Positions 38,464 through 46,750 of a stretch of 62,202 bases of DNA are shown here, piece after piece. Origin of the DNA: GYS-P2D sp964522505 (lineage in GTDB: Bacteria; Bacteroidota; Bacteroidia; Chitinophagales; Saprospiraceae). The translations under genes were made by a program, and so were the position numbers. The notes under the pieces are model-generated. The model was not told the DNA's origin and searched no databases. It worked only from the letters and a program-made list of their open reading frames with translations. The stretch covers positions 1 through 62,202 of the forward strand of contig CAZFWJ010000016.1 of the NCBI GenBank assembly GCA_964522505.1, written 5' to 3'. Numbering within the stretch: position 1 is the first letter of the stretch; each line of letters opens with the position of its first letter.

Positions 38464-38856
38464 TTAAGCTAATCGTGCTACAGCACTGTTGATGTCGCCT
38501 ACACTTATATTGTGATGAGAGGTATCATAGACGCACTCACCGTTGCTTATGATTAGTATTTGTGGTGACTGATGTACCACTTTGTATCTCTCCGCAATGG
38601 CATTAGAAACATCTCTATGACTCAACAGGTCAAGGTAGAAACATGGCAGATCTATACTGAGGCTTTCCCAATCAGACTCAAGTCGGTACTTAGCGCCGCT
38701 ACTAATACCACATGTCGTGCTATGCTTAAATAATATTACTGGCTTTTCTTGAGAAGCGTTATCAACTTCGTTGAGATCAGCAATTTTTCTGATCGGTGTC
38801 CAGCTCTCAGGAATATTAGAATGTTGGGAATTTTTAAGTCTCTTTAAAAAGCTCAT
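38464..38856 (-). CDS. ytxJ: YtxJ-family monothiol bacilliredoxin-like protein
   Basis: The start at 38854-38856 (MSFLKRLKN) gives 130 residues, matching the family length, and longer in-frame upstream sequence is not conserved-looking. A thioredoxin-like fold is suggested by ILFKHSTTCGISS near residue 40, where a single Cys occupies the active site (TCxxS type), followed by FYLDLL and the cis-Pro-like HQSPQILII near 100. YtxJ proteins (DUF2847) are linked to bacillithiol-dependent protein de-thiolation in the cytoplasm. A YpdA-type reductase encoded at 54474-55436 would be the matching electron source. It is the last gene of a minus-strand group with the DUF4403 gene 64 bases upstream. Confidence 0.85.
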   Translation of the reverse strand: MSFLKRLKNSQHSNIPESWTPIRKIADLNEVDNASQEKPVILFKHSTTCGISSGAKYRLESDWESLSIDLPCFYLDLLSHRDVSNAIAERYKVVHQSPQILIISNGECVYDTSHHNISVGDINSAVARLA

Positions 38857-38920
38857 GGTTAGTGTATTACAATGTCTAAAACAAATTAGAATAGTCAAAG
38901 TTCCCTCCTGCCTGAGAAGA

Positions 38921-40324
38921 TCAAAATTCCTCTGGAACTTGATCAATAATTGTCTTTATTTCGACATCAAGTTTAAGTAGCAAATCAATACCATTATTGT
39001 GCGGCTCCAGGTGGTCGATATCATACTTCCCCCAGTCCAATTGCAAGTCAATTTTGCTTTTAGTTTTAAAATCTGAAAGCACCTCATACAATTCTTCTTG
39101 CGCAGATATGATATACTCATTCAGGTCAAAGACTAATGCCTTGTTTAGTTGATCATGGATGTAACCTTTTTTGATCCAGGCAGCTGTCTTATGCAGTATA
39201 TTACTTGTTTTCAGCGACCAAGTGACATTCTGAGCGCTCAATACACCATCATTGTAATCTGGTTGCCCCGTTATAGTTATGATCCCCTTGAATGATCCAG
39301 ATGTCTTGACATCCACTGAGATTTCTTTAGTCTTGCCCGAGATCTTTAAATCTTCAACCTTGACTGTTCGGCCACCATTGCTGAATGATTTGTTCACTAA
39401 GTTGGATTTTGCAAGATTGGTTAGATAACTATATCCCAAATCTGCAAAAATCTGAAATGTGCTTATTGATCCAATGTTATTATTCCATGTGAATGGTGGG
39501 AGTTTTTTGGCGCTGTCTGACACTGGCTTTTGCGATCTGACGACAGTCTTGAATGGAGCATATATTTTGCCAGTTATATAGTCTTCTGTGTTACCCCATG
39601 GAGAGAAGTGGATGCTATCTGTGGCCATGTCAATCCAACCACCTATAGCTTGATCTAGTTCGTATGGCTGTAAGATTGGACCCAGTAAAAGTTCAGTTTG
39701 ATTTTTTAGATCAAAATTCTCTTGTATCGCCTTGTCTAGTCCTTTCTCTACTATTGGTTTGATTCGATCGGTTATCTCACGAGTAAATGCTCCGAGCGAA
39801 AGGTCTAAAAAACCTACGGCCACGGTTGGTTTTTGGATCCATTGATAATCAACGATTTCTGTAGCAGTCTCCATTTTCCAATCAGGACTGATACCTACAT
39901 TGGATATTATTGTTAGATCAATTTCTCCATTTGCACTCCACTCCCCTAAGAATGAGTCCTTGAAGGCATCCAGTTTTAACGGTAGCTTGATAAGAGCCTG
40001 TTTTCCCTGAAGCTCAATATGACTTGACGATAACCTTGTGAGTTTTACTTCGATTCCTTTGTCGGCCTCTATTGTTTGGGTGAATAGACTGTCTAAATAT
40101 CTATTGATATAGTTGTTCAGTCCAAGTTTATTGATTTGATACTCAAATGCCAAAGTAGACAAAGGAATGTTTCTTATGGGTGTTCTAATTTCCTGAATTG
40201 CTTGTTCCTCCACTAAGATTTTTTTACTCCCGCATGCGCTGAAGGTCATGCCAGCGATCACAATAAAAGCTATCAAACCTGTGACTGTTGTCCTCTTCAA
40301 CATCCTTACATACTTAAGAGACAT
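38921..40324 (-). CDS. DUF4403 lipoprotein
   Basis: This protein of 467 residues (an alternative ATG lies 7 codons in) has a lipoprotein signal ending TFSAC. The rest fits the DUF4403 family (PF14356): a conserved IPLSTLAFEYQINKLGLNNY start after the anchor, long amphipathic beta strands, and a C-terminal segment around YEVLSDFKTKSKIDLQLDWGKY. Members are outer-membrane or periplasmic lipoproteins of unknown function with a tubular lipid-binding-like (repeated beta) appearance, which I infer only from the strand pattern. A strong terminator separates it from the lipoprotein gene upstream on the same strand, so it probably has its own promoter. Confidence 0.82.
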   Translation of the reverse strand: MSLKYVRMLKRTTVTGLIAFIVIAGMTFSACGSKKILVEEQAIQEIRTPIRNIPLSTLAFEYQINKLGLNNYINRYLDSLFTQTIEADKGIEVKLTRLSSSHIELQGKQALIKLPLKLDAFKDSFLGEWSANGEIDLTIISNVGISPDWKMETATEIVDYQWIQKPTVAVGFLDLSLGAFTREITDRIKPIVEKGLDKAIQENFDLKNQTELLLGPILQPYELDQAIGGWIDMATDSIHFSPWGNTEDYITGKIYAPFKTVVRSQKPVSDSAKKLPPFTWNNNIGSISTFQIFADLGYSYLTNLAKSNLVNKSFSNGGRTVKVEDLKISGKTKEISVDVKTSGSFKGIITITGQPDYNDGVLSAQNVTWSLKTSNILHKTAAWIKKGYIHDQLNKALVFDLNEYIISAQEELYEVLSDFKTKSKIDLQLDWGKYDIDHLEPHNNGIDLLLKLDVEIKTIIDQVPEEF

Positions 40325-40330
40325 CCCCTA

Positions 40331-40372
40331 AAAATACGGAGAGGTTTAAACTCTATTTGTTAAACCTCTCCG
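40331..40372 (-). terminator. Rho-independent terminator between two minus-strand lipoprotein genes
   Basis: A perfect 13-bp stem (CGGAGAGGTTTAA / TTAAACCTCTCCG) with a 10-base loop is followed, on the minus strand, by TATTTTTA. It lies just after the stop of the 40382-41533 gene. This is one of the strongest hairpins in the window. Confidence 0.88.
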
Positions 40373-40381
40373 CCGGTGACA

Positions 40382-41533
40382 TTATTCTAAGTGTCTTGAG
40401 ACAATACTGCTAAAAGCATCATACATATCGTCTCGTCCCTCAGCGATCATGGCATAATCAGTGGGGAAGTCGTCAATCCGGCTATTGAACCCTAAGATCC
40501 GACTTGGGATGGCACGTCGATCTCCGGTTATTCTATATCCCTCGCTAACAAAGCCAACATTGATCTCTATAGGCTCAAGTGCTAGGACTAATCCAGTTTC
40601 AGGATCTATGATCTCAGCGATCCCCAACAAATGTGCATTTTTTGATCTGGTTATGTGTCTTGTACGACCACGGCGTACCTCAACTACCGTTTCTTGGAGC
40701 GTATTCCCAAGACTGTCAGTGGCAACAGTGCCATCTCGACTCACAATATCTTGCAATATCTCCGTCTCCTTAACGAAGGACTCATTATTGATGCGCTCCT
40801 GTTCTGATGATACGTGAGCATCTCTCAATGTTAACTTGCTGATCAGGTCAAACTCATCTCCAGCAAGGTCAGAGTAGTAATATCTAGTCCAGCTTCGATC
40901 TGGCAGTCTCAGTGAGTGAGACCAGTCATTGATGGCGGCCACCTGATCATCTACAGTGACTAGGATGTGTGTTGTCCCGAGATCATAACTATACCGAATA
41001 TCTTCGATCAAGTTTGGATTATCTAAATCAAATGATTCAGCTAGCTTTAATTCGGCATAGGCTCGACGGGCAGCATATTTATCACCGCTGGTTTCTGCAA
41101 TCTCAATTAGGGCGGTGCCAGATTCATAATATTTTGCCGCCGCATTTTTAGCGGCAAGTACCTTGGACTCTGCCACATTTACTAGTTCAAAGTAAGCCTG
41201 ATAGCCATCTTTGCTGATCAATGGGAGATATGGCGTAATGCTGTTCTGTCTCCTACTAATCCGATCATAGATGCGGTACACATCTGCCCAGGAGTCAGCA
41301 TCATCCTTTAGTTGTAGATGTGTTATGCGATCCAAGTCTCGAGCATTTACCTTGGCATATGCGTCCTCAAGTGCACGTACATGCTTGGTTTTTTTGTTTT
41401 TCTTGCCAGCTAATTTACGAGTGGCAAGTTCAATGGCGGCATCATAGTTCCCCTGATCAACCAGCTTCTCTATGCTGGCACAAGAACTCATTGCGATGCA
41501 ATACAATACAATTGGGTAGATTACACGTTTCAT
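40382..41533 (-). CDS. Predicted lipoprotein with N-terminal helical repeats
   Basis: The start at 41531-41533 gives a lipoprotein signal (MKRVIYPIVLYCIAMSSC), and 383 residues result. After the anchor a TPR-like helical region (LVDQGNYDAAIELATRKLAG, then ALEDAYAKVN) continues to about residue 180. It is followed by a mixed alpha/beta domain with an ILVTVDDQ strand and a segment rich in Arg and Thr (VEVRRGRTRHITRSKNAHLLG). I do not know the family; comparable lipoproteins occur in Bacteroidota. A well-formed terminator follows it. Nothing in the sequence gives a specific role, although tetratricopeptide-like regions usually bind partner proteins. Confidence 0.78.
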   Translation of the reverse strand: MKRVIYPIVLYCIAMSSCASIEKLVDQGNYDAAIELATRKLAGKKNKKTKHVRALEDAYAKVNARDLDRITHLQLKDDADSWADVYRIYDRISRRQNSITPYLPLISKDGYQAYFELVNVAESKVLAAKNAAAKYYESGTALIEIAETSGDKYAARRAYAELKLAESFDLDNPNLIEDIRYSYDLGTTHILVTVDDQVAAINDWSHSLRLPDRSWTRYYYSDLAGDEFDLISKLTLRDAHVSSEQERINNESFVKETEILQDIVSRDGTVATDSLGNTLQETVVEVRRGRTRHITRSKNAHLLGIAEIIDPETGLVLALEPIEINVGFVSEGYRITGDRRAIPSRILGFNSRIDDFPTDYAMIAEGRDDMYDAFSSIVSRHLE

Positions 41534-41699
41534 AGGCTTAATTTTTTTTAAAAGACTCTTATGAACCACGTGTAGTTAACACGCCGGCAATGGATTAAAT
41601 GAATATTAACCTTTTAAGAGGTAATAAATAAGACAACCTTAGGAAACGGGAGTGAATCGTAGCCAAGTAGTGTATCCCATAGAGGAGAGAGGGATTACT

Positions 41700-41855
41700 T
41701 TACATCACATCAAGCGCCTGCACCAGATAGGTGAGGACAAATGGTAGGGCAACCCAAAACCATGAATTCACCCAGATCATCATTGCGACCATGATCACTA
41801 ATGATACGGCGAAGTAGATCCAATATTTACCAGTTGATTTAGTCGTCTCTGCCAT
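41700..41855 (-). CDS. 51-residue two-helix membrane protein
   Basis: A complete small gene reads MAETTKSTGKYWIYFAVSLV, then a hydrophobic continuation ending QALDVM and TAA. Two transmembrane helices are visible (about 12-28 and 32-46) with a Trp-rich turn (WVNSWFWV). The polar Thr/Ser/Lys start and clean composition argue for a real gene. I do not recognise the family. It lies 166 bases upstream of the lipoprotein gene at 40382-41533 and on the same strand. Confidence 0.65.
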   Translation of the reverse strand: MAETTKSTGKYWIYFAVSLVIMVAMMIWVNSWFWVALPFVLTYLVQALDVM

Positions 41856-42169
41856 GATGTGTAATTATGATGCAAAAATAAGGTGTTATCCGTATTGAGC
41901 AAATGGAATATTCAAATTGATGTGAGGGTAAAATCGATCTAAATAGGGCAATAATCCATCCGTCGAAGCATTGGTTTTATAATAAAAGATGAGGAAAACG
42001 AATAAATATAATATATTGATAATCATATGAATATGTAATTAAATTATAATTATTAGAATTAATAAATTGAGGAATCGGCTCAAAACATGACTTTGTAGAA
42101 TGCCACTATTCTATAAAATTAGCTTTTACTGCATCAATCATAAAGTTAACTACTTGTGATAGCGCTCTC

Positions 42170-42261
42170 ATTGTGTCGTGTAAGAATGACTCAATGTGAG
42201 GCGCTAACACGAGCTTTTAATGAATAGTAATTATTCATTATTTTTAGTTGAACGACACAAT
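42170..42261 (+). promoter_or_regulatory. Structured leader of the two-component operon (nested inverted repeats)
   Basis: Outer arms ATTGTGTCGT (42170-42179) and ACGACACAAT (42252-42261) are perfect 10-bp complements that enclose an inner hairpin TAATGAATA-N5-TATTCATTA (42218-42240), followed by TTTTT. The outer right arm ends 2 bases before the start codon of the response regulator. The inner hairpin plus T-run resembles an intrinsic terminator, and the outer pair could mask the translation start or be an operator. Confidence 0.5.
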
Positions 42262-42263
42262 CA

Positions 42264-42905
42264 ATGATTGCTTCTGAGTTGCATATTACTTTGATTGATG
42301 ACCATCCAGTATTGTTAGATGGTATCACAGCATTACTAAAGGCTGCTGGGTATGATCACATCACAGCACTAAGTGACCCTGATGATATCGCAGGATATAT
42401 TGATGCTCCTATAGGTGGTATCCTAATACTTGACATTAATATCGGATCATATGACGGCTTAGAGGTCTTGTCAAAGTTGTCTGATCGTAGGCCTGAGCTT
42501 AAGGTAATTATGCTATCGTCATATGCTGATGCACGCCTGATCCGAGAAGCACTTAAGCGGGGAGCCAAGTCATATCTATCTAAACAAACCGCCTCAGCTC
42601 ATGTCGCAATGGCTATTGAGGCTGTGGCTCAGGGCAGCAGTTACTTCGACCCGATTATCCAAGAAGTGATTAATAAGAACTTCGCCCATATGATGCCAGA
42701 TATCGCCATTACATCGGAGCGACCAATGTGGTCGATGCTATCAGATCGTGAGAAGCAAGTCCTCGAGCTCATCAGAGCAGAATACACCAGCGAAGAAATC
42801 GCTAAAGAATTATATATATCTAAATCAACAGTCGACACCTATAGAAAGAATCTCATCATAAAGATGAAAGTGAAGAATTCTGTGGGATTGGCTAAAAATA
42901 ATTAG
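42264..42905 (+). CDS. LuxR/NarL-type response regulator
   Basis: The protein has 213 residues. The receiver domain shows the acidic pair DD at 12-13, the phospho-acceptor Asp57 in ILILDINIGS, a Ser at LSS near 83 and the Lys in YLSKQ near 107. A C-terminal LuxR/GerE helix-turn-helix follows (LSDREKQVLELI, then SEEIAKELYISKSTVDTYRKN). It should bind DNA when phosphorylated by the histidine kinase at the end of the same operon. It is the first of four genes with gaps of 13 bases each and a final overlap. Upstream lies a 408-base AT-rich region with the nested hairpins described, so it may be autoregulated. Confidence 0.95.
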   Translation: MIASELHITLIDDHPVLLDGITALLKAAGYDHITALSDPDDIAGYIDAPIGGILILDINIGSYDGLEVLSKLSDRRPELKVIMLSSYADARLIREALKRGAKSYLSKQTASAHVAMAIEAVAQGSSYFDPIIQEVINKNFAHMMPDIAITSERPMWSMLSDREKQVLELIRAEYTSEEIAKELYISKSTVDTYRKNLIIKMKVKNSVGLAKNN

Positions 42906-42918
42906 TTAATACAGTAAT

Positions 42919-43545
42919 ATGAAGCAAGAATTAAAGTTAAAAGGATGGGCGCTGAAAAAGGGTAAAATAATCGATAAGGTCTTAAATAGGTATAAATTCA
43001 AAGATGTAAATGACAATAAGCCTGTTCCCTACGGACAATTTATCACTAGAGAAGTAGCTGAATTTTTAATCAATGGTCTTTTTTGGAAGTTTCCAAAAAA
43101 GGAATTTACTAAAGAGAACTTCATAAAATCAGAACAGTTTAAACATGGCTATTCTGTCTCTTTTGACAGGAGTGTAATAGAGCTGATTTTGTCTCAAAAG
43201 AACTGTCAAGGAATACGGTGTTATTACGCTAAAAGACCAGAAAATCTGAATGACCAGAATGATAACTTGTCTGATGAGAACATGAGACCTACGGTGGTGC
43301 TCATCGGTTATAAAGCGGATGATTCTGAATTTGAAACGGGAACAAAATTCTTGTTTAACAAGAACTATCAGTTGCCAAATATAAATTTTGATCATGCTGC
43401 GAAAGATAGCGATCCCGAAGAGGTGTTAATTGCAGAAGTTGGAGGTCATAATCGTGGATTAAGTCTTGAAAGAAATTTGAAGAATTCAGATGATTTGAGA
43501 GAATTCGACAAACATATGCAAGATTTTATTTCCTCAATGAAATAG
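42919..43545 (+). CDS. Unknown 208-residue cytoplasmic protein in a two-component operon
   Basis: No signal peptide or membrane segment is present. The N-terminus is Lys-rich (MKQELKLKGWALKKGKIIDKV). A conserved-looking core follows: YGQFITREVAEFLING near residue 38, CQGIRCYYAKRPE near 97 and RPTVVLIGYKADDSEF near 122. The last strands and helix end in LREFDKHMQDFISSMK. The pattern GIRxYxAxx...PTxVLIGxxxDxxE recalls small uncharacterised Bacteroidota proteins, but I cannot name a family. It sits 13 bases from both neighbours, so it is co-expressed with the regulator, the membrane protein and the kinase, and could sense or modulate the signal. Function unknown. Confidence 0.8.
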   Translation: MKQELKLKGWALKKGKIIDKVLNRYKFKDVNDNKPVPYGQFITREVAEFLINGLFWKFPKKEFTKENFIKSEQFKHGYSVSFDRSVIELILSQKNCQGIRCYYAKRPENLNDQNDNLSDENMRPTVVLIGYKADDSEFETGTKFLFNKNYQLPNINFDHAAKDSDPEEVLIAEVGGHNRGLSLERNLKNSDDLREFDKHMQDFISSMK

Positions 43546-43558
43546 GCTATGTAATTGA

Positions 43559-44188
43559 ATGGACCCATTACATATTTTTTATTTGTGCCTATTGTTTTTC
43601 AATTTCATTTTATACTCAAAATATTGGAGAGAAAACATTCTGACTATATTATTTGGAATGAGTTTGGTGGCAGAGATTATTGTGAATGCCCTATGGTATG
43701 GATATAGTACACAATACCATATTGTTTACAAGATTTATGTTCCGTTAGAACTTAGTTTTGTCCTATTTTGGGTAGTGAAACAAGAGAATTCGCCCCTTTC
43801 GAGTGGTAAAGCCAAGGTTATTATATGTACTTATATGGGTTTCTCATTAGTCTATTATCTTCTTGTTCAAGAAAATTTTAATAGTTTCCCAGGGATTTTA
43901 TACAATCTCTCTGGAGTAATTATCATTGTGCTGTGTACATTTTACATAGCACAATTATATTCTTCCAGTATAAAAGAGCTTTGGCGTATGCCAAATTTCG
44001 TAATAGGAATAGCCTTTATTTTTTTTTACTCGAGTATTTTTGCGAGTAATATAGTTTATTCATTTTTAGATATCACTGAGAGTAACCTGGCATCTATCTT
44101 AAGAAGATCCATTCCTAAAATCGCTAATGTTATATTATACATAATGCTCATTTTTGCTGGATGGAAACATTGGAGTCAGAAAATATAA
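43559..44188 (+). CDS. Seven-helix membrane protein of a two-component operon
   Basis: This protein of 209 residues is almost entirely hydrophobic. Seven transmembrane segments are visible, near residues 5-20, 30-48, 56-74, 83-101, 110-132, 142-162 and 186-203. There is no enzymatic motif. Its last 28 bases overlap the start of the histidine kinase gene, which suggests translational coupling and a stoichiometric complex. The kinase has only one transmembrane helix and no sensor domain, so this protein is a good candidate for the sensory partner (inference). The family is not recognised. Confidence 0.8.
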   Translation: MDPLHIFYLCLLFFNFILYSKYWRENILTILFGMSLVAEIIVNALWYGYSTQYHIVYKIYVPLELSFVLFWVVKQENSPLSSGKAKVIICTYMGFSLVYYLLVQENFNSFPGILYNLSGVIIIVLCTFYIAQLYSSSIKELWRMPNFVIGIAFIFFYSSIFASNIVYSFLDITESNLASILRRSIPKIANVILYIMLIFAGWKHWSQKI

Positions 44189-44964
44189 TTTTAGCACTTA
44201 CTATTGGAGTTACCCTCTTTATTATATTAGTCATTTTTGTCATTATTTTAATAATATTGAGATTTAAAGATAGAGAGTTCAAATACCAAACTAATTTTAA
44301 AATAAGTCAACAACAGACCGAAATTCGGACTATAAACGCCCGCCTTAATGGCGCGGAACAGGAACGTATACGAGTAGCTCAAGTGTTACATGATGGAATA
44401 GCCAGCCAGTTAACTGCGGCTGATTTTCAGTTAGCTTCGATGCGTACAACTGCTGATGATCGCAAGGTTGAGTCTATCGATAGATCTATAGAATTACTCA
44501 GAGCAACATCCAAACAGGTGAGAGACTTATCCCATGAATTGGTACCACCTGTTTTGTTGAAACTTGGTTTAGGGCCTGCAATAGAAGATCTTTGCTATAA
44601 GTACAGCTCTGATCATATGAGCTTCAGTATGATGATAAATGATGAGGTTCGATTCAGAGGTGTCAATCTCAATCGAGAAAATAGTTTCACACTCTACCTG
44701 ATAACACAAGAACTGCTACAGAACATCTTAAAGCACAGCGATGCCACTGAGGTATCTATACATGTGATGCAAGATGAATATCAATGGAGTATTGATCTCG
44801 TTGATAACAGTTCAATATCTATCGTTACCAACTCGAATGAAGATCAGAGTCTCGGCCTAATCTCTTTGCGCACACGCATTGAGAGTATCGGCGGTTCATT
44901 CAACAGAATTTACAATAGTACAGACAACAAAAATATCCAACGGATCGAGATCCCATATAAATAG
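44161..44964 (+). CDS. Histidine kinase (HisKA_3 / NarL-partner type)
   Basis: The 267-residue kinase has one N-terminal transmembrane helix (about 8-36), a coiled linker (about 40-75), the H-box RVAQVLHDGIASQLTA (His near residue 79) and a HATPase_c domain with the N-box QELLQNILKHSDA near 185 and a G-box SLGLISLRTRIESIGGSF near 227. This HisKA_3 class phosphorylates LuxR-type regulators like the one at 42264-42905. It lacks any periplasmic or PAS sensor domain, so the signal probably comes from the preceding membrane protein. It is the last gene of the operon, and a hairpin terminator lies about 200 bases on. Confidence 0.95.
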   Translation: METLESENIILALTIGVTLFIILVIFVIILIILRFKDREFKYQTNFKISQQQTEIRTINARLNGAEQERIRVAQVLHDGIASQLTAADFQLASMRTTADDRKVESIDRSIELLRATSKQVRDLSHELVPPVLLKLGLGPAIEDLCYKYSSDHMSFSMMINDEVRFRGVNLNRENSFTLYLITQELLQNILKHSDATEVSIHVMQDEYQWSIDLVDNSSISIVTNSNEDQSLGLISLRTRIESIGGSFNRIYNSTDNKNIQRIEIPYK

Positions 44965-45156
44965 GGATATTCTATAAGCCCTATTTGCACGATACCGCTC
45001 GGTTCCTACATGATTGATTTTTGACCGTGATAGCTGAGAGCATTATAGCTCACAGCGCCTATTACCATCACTATTTCAATCATGAGTTATGCAAAACTTT
45101 TGGGACTGGATCTACAGCCTAATATTAGGTGATGATGTAGATGAGATTTAATGAAA

Positions 45157-46521
45157 TTAGAGTAGAGAGGTATCAATTTGATACCTCTTTTCTACTTCTT
45201 TGAGCAGCCACATTCTTCCTGATAGTGGCTCGTCTTGATAAATCTTGGCAAGTATTTTATCAGGGGTTTTCTTCTTGAGCATATCCACCAAAATATCCAT
45301 GGATCGCAAAATCCCCTTTGATGAGCTCTCACTAACCTTTGCTTTGTTCGAGCGCAACCATATTTTAAAATTTTTAATCTCATTTAGGCAAAAGTCAACT
45401 TCATCATAATATTGACTATACGCCCTGACGAGCAAATTTCTTACAGATTGTTTTGCTTTAAATGAATCTACTTCTATAGTATTAAGATGATTTATAGCAT
45501 CAGGCGTTCGATTGGTAGCAAGCATGAGGATTGTCCGTGCTAGCTCAAACAGGGTGGAGCCTGACATTTGTGTGCTATATCGTTCTACAATGGCCTTCAT
45601 TTTATCTATATCCTCTATATAGTTTAGGTAAGTCATTGTGCTGTATACCCTTCTCGGGGTTACAGGTATCTGCGCTTCTCGCATATACTCCAATTCTTTA
45701 TAGATTACTCTAAGCATCAATTGTTTAGGCACGGTCTGCGGATTCTTGCCGATCTGCTTAAATAGTTTGGCTCTCAGAAACCCATAGATTATAATCTTGC
45801 TTTCAAGACTTGTTGATTCAATTTCATTCACTTGTCTCAAGATGTCCTCGAGCAATGCAGTATTGTACGTTTTGATGAGTTTTTCGATTTTATTAAAAAG
45901 AACCTCATCTAGTGCGACTCTATCTCGGATAGCTAATTCTTTTTGAGGGTTTTTGGTAATCCTCTTTTCATGATCAAGGATGAGTTTGATATATCCACCG
46001 TATGCTGATAAGGTGGACTCGCTACTGCTATACAGTTGTTCTAAGATATCAATGACATATTGCTTTTTGATTGGGTGTGTCCCAAAGTAGGCTTGATGCA
46101 ATATTTTGATTAGATCAAATTGATCGAAGAAGGATATAGACTCTTGCTTATTGTAGCGACCTATGGATTTGTGGAAACTTTGCTCCCATTCCTTCTCATC
46201 ACTGTACCGTAGATAGTACTGCCTCAATAGCAGGTCCTTATACTGTTTCTCCTGCTTGAACTCTTCATAACTGATGAAGCTTTCGATAGCGAGAGTAAGA
46301 CGTGATAACTCATTTTGGAATGCTTTCTTACTTAGGATTGGAAGTGTAGCCTCATGTACCTCTTCGAGATCCCATTTCTTGTGGTTCTTCCTTGTTTTCA
46401 TGAGATAGTCGTAGATCTCAAGCGGACGCTTCCCAGATATTTCCATCTGTACGAATAATCGACAGCGCTTCCAAGTAGCGATGTCGAATCGTGAGAGTAT
46501 TATGAGTAGTCGATGATGCAT
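45157..46521 (-). CDS. Unknown 454-residue helical protein
   Basis: No signal peptide, membrane segment or catalytic motif is visible. The protein is predominantly alpha-helical and rich in Lys, Glu, Leu and Tyr throughout, with recurring tyrosine-rich helices (LLLRQYYLRYSDE, RAYSQYYDEVDF). The length and pattern suggest a helical-repeat scaffold, perhaps TPR- or HEAT-like, but no repeat register is clear. The start MHHRLLIILSRFD is the only good one. The stop lies next to a hairpin that probably ends the opposing signalling operon. Upstream lies a 229-base divergent region shared with the next gene. Function unknown. Confidence 0.7.
   Translation of the reverse strand: MHHRLLIILSRFDIATWKRCRLFVQMEISGKRPLEIYDYLMKTRKNHKKWDLEEVHEATLPILSKKAFQNELSRLTLAIESFISYEEFKQEKQYKDLLLRQYYLRYSDEKEWEQSFHKSIGRYNKQESISFFDQFDLIKILHQAYFGTHPIKKQYVIDILEQLYSSSESTLSAYGGYIKLILDHEKRITKNPQKELAIRDRVALDEVLFNKIEKLIKTYNTALLEDILRQVNEIESTSLESKIIIYGFLRAKLFKQIGKNPQTVPKQLMLRVIYKELEYMREAQIPVTPRRVYSTMTYLNYIEDIDKMKAIVERYSTQMSGSTLFELARTILMLATNRTPDAINHLNTIEVDSFKAKQSVRNLLVRAYSQYYDEVDFCLNEIKNFKIWLRSNKAKVSESSSKGILRSMDILVDMLKKKTPDKILAKIYQDEPLSGRMWLLKEVEKRYQIDTSLL
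45166..45192 (+). terminator. Hairpin terminator of the signalling operon
   Basis: Arms AGAGGTATC and GATACCTCT enclose AATTT and are followed by TTTTC on the plus strand. The hairpin lies inside the 3' end of the convergent minus-strand gene. A shorter hairpin AAATAGGG / CCCTATTT (44959-44986) overlaps the kinase stop codon. Confidence 0.6.
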
Positions 46522-46750
46522 TTAGGTATATAAAAAATAAGTATGAAAATACTACAGATGAACTGATTATCAGAGCTTTACATCTAAAATGTACTATTTA
46601 ATTTGAGGATATATGGGCAAATTTGGTTTTGGCAAAACTATAGAAGTTGATATTCTTGTTTATTCGCACAATTTAGTTCAAGAAGGAGCAGAGTAATATT
46701 GACTTCCTGCTTGAATGACAGCTTTAGTTGTTTAATCAATCAATACCAAA

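Noticed and set aside
45118..45129. Perfect palindrome CCTAATATTAGG
   Set aside because: Short AT-rich palindromes of this size are common, and it has no clear relation to a promoter.
46613..46696. 27-codon frame (MGKFGFGKTIEVDILVYSHN...) upstream of the 46751 gene
   Set aside because: Too short, no recognised family and no hydrophobic or repeated feature; coding status cannot be supported.
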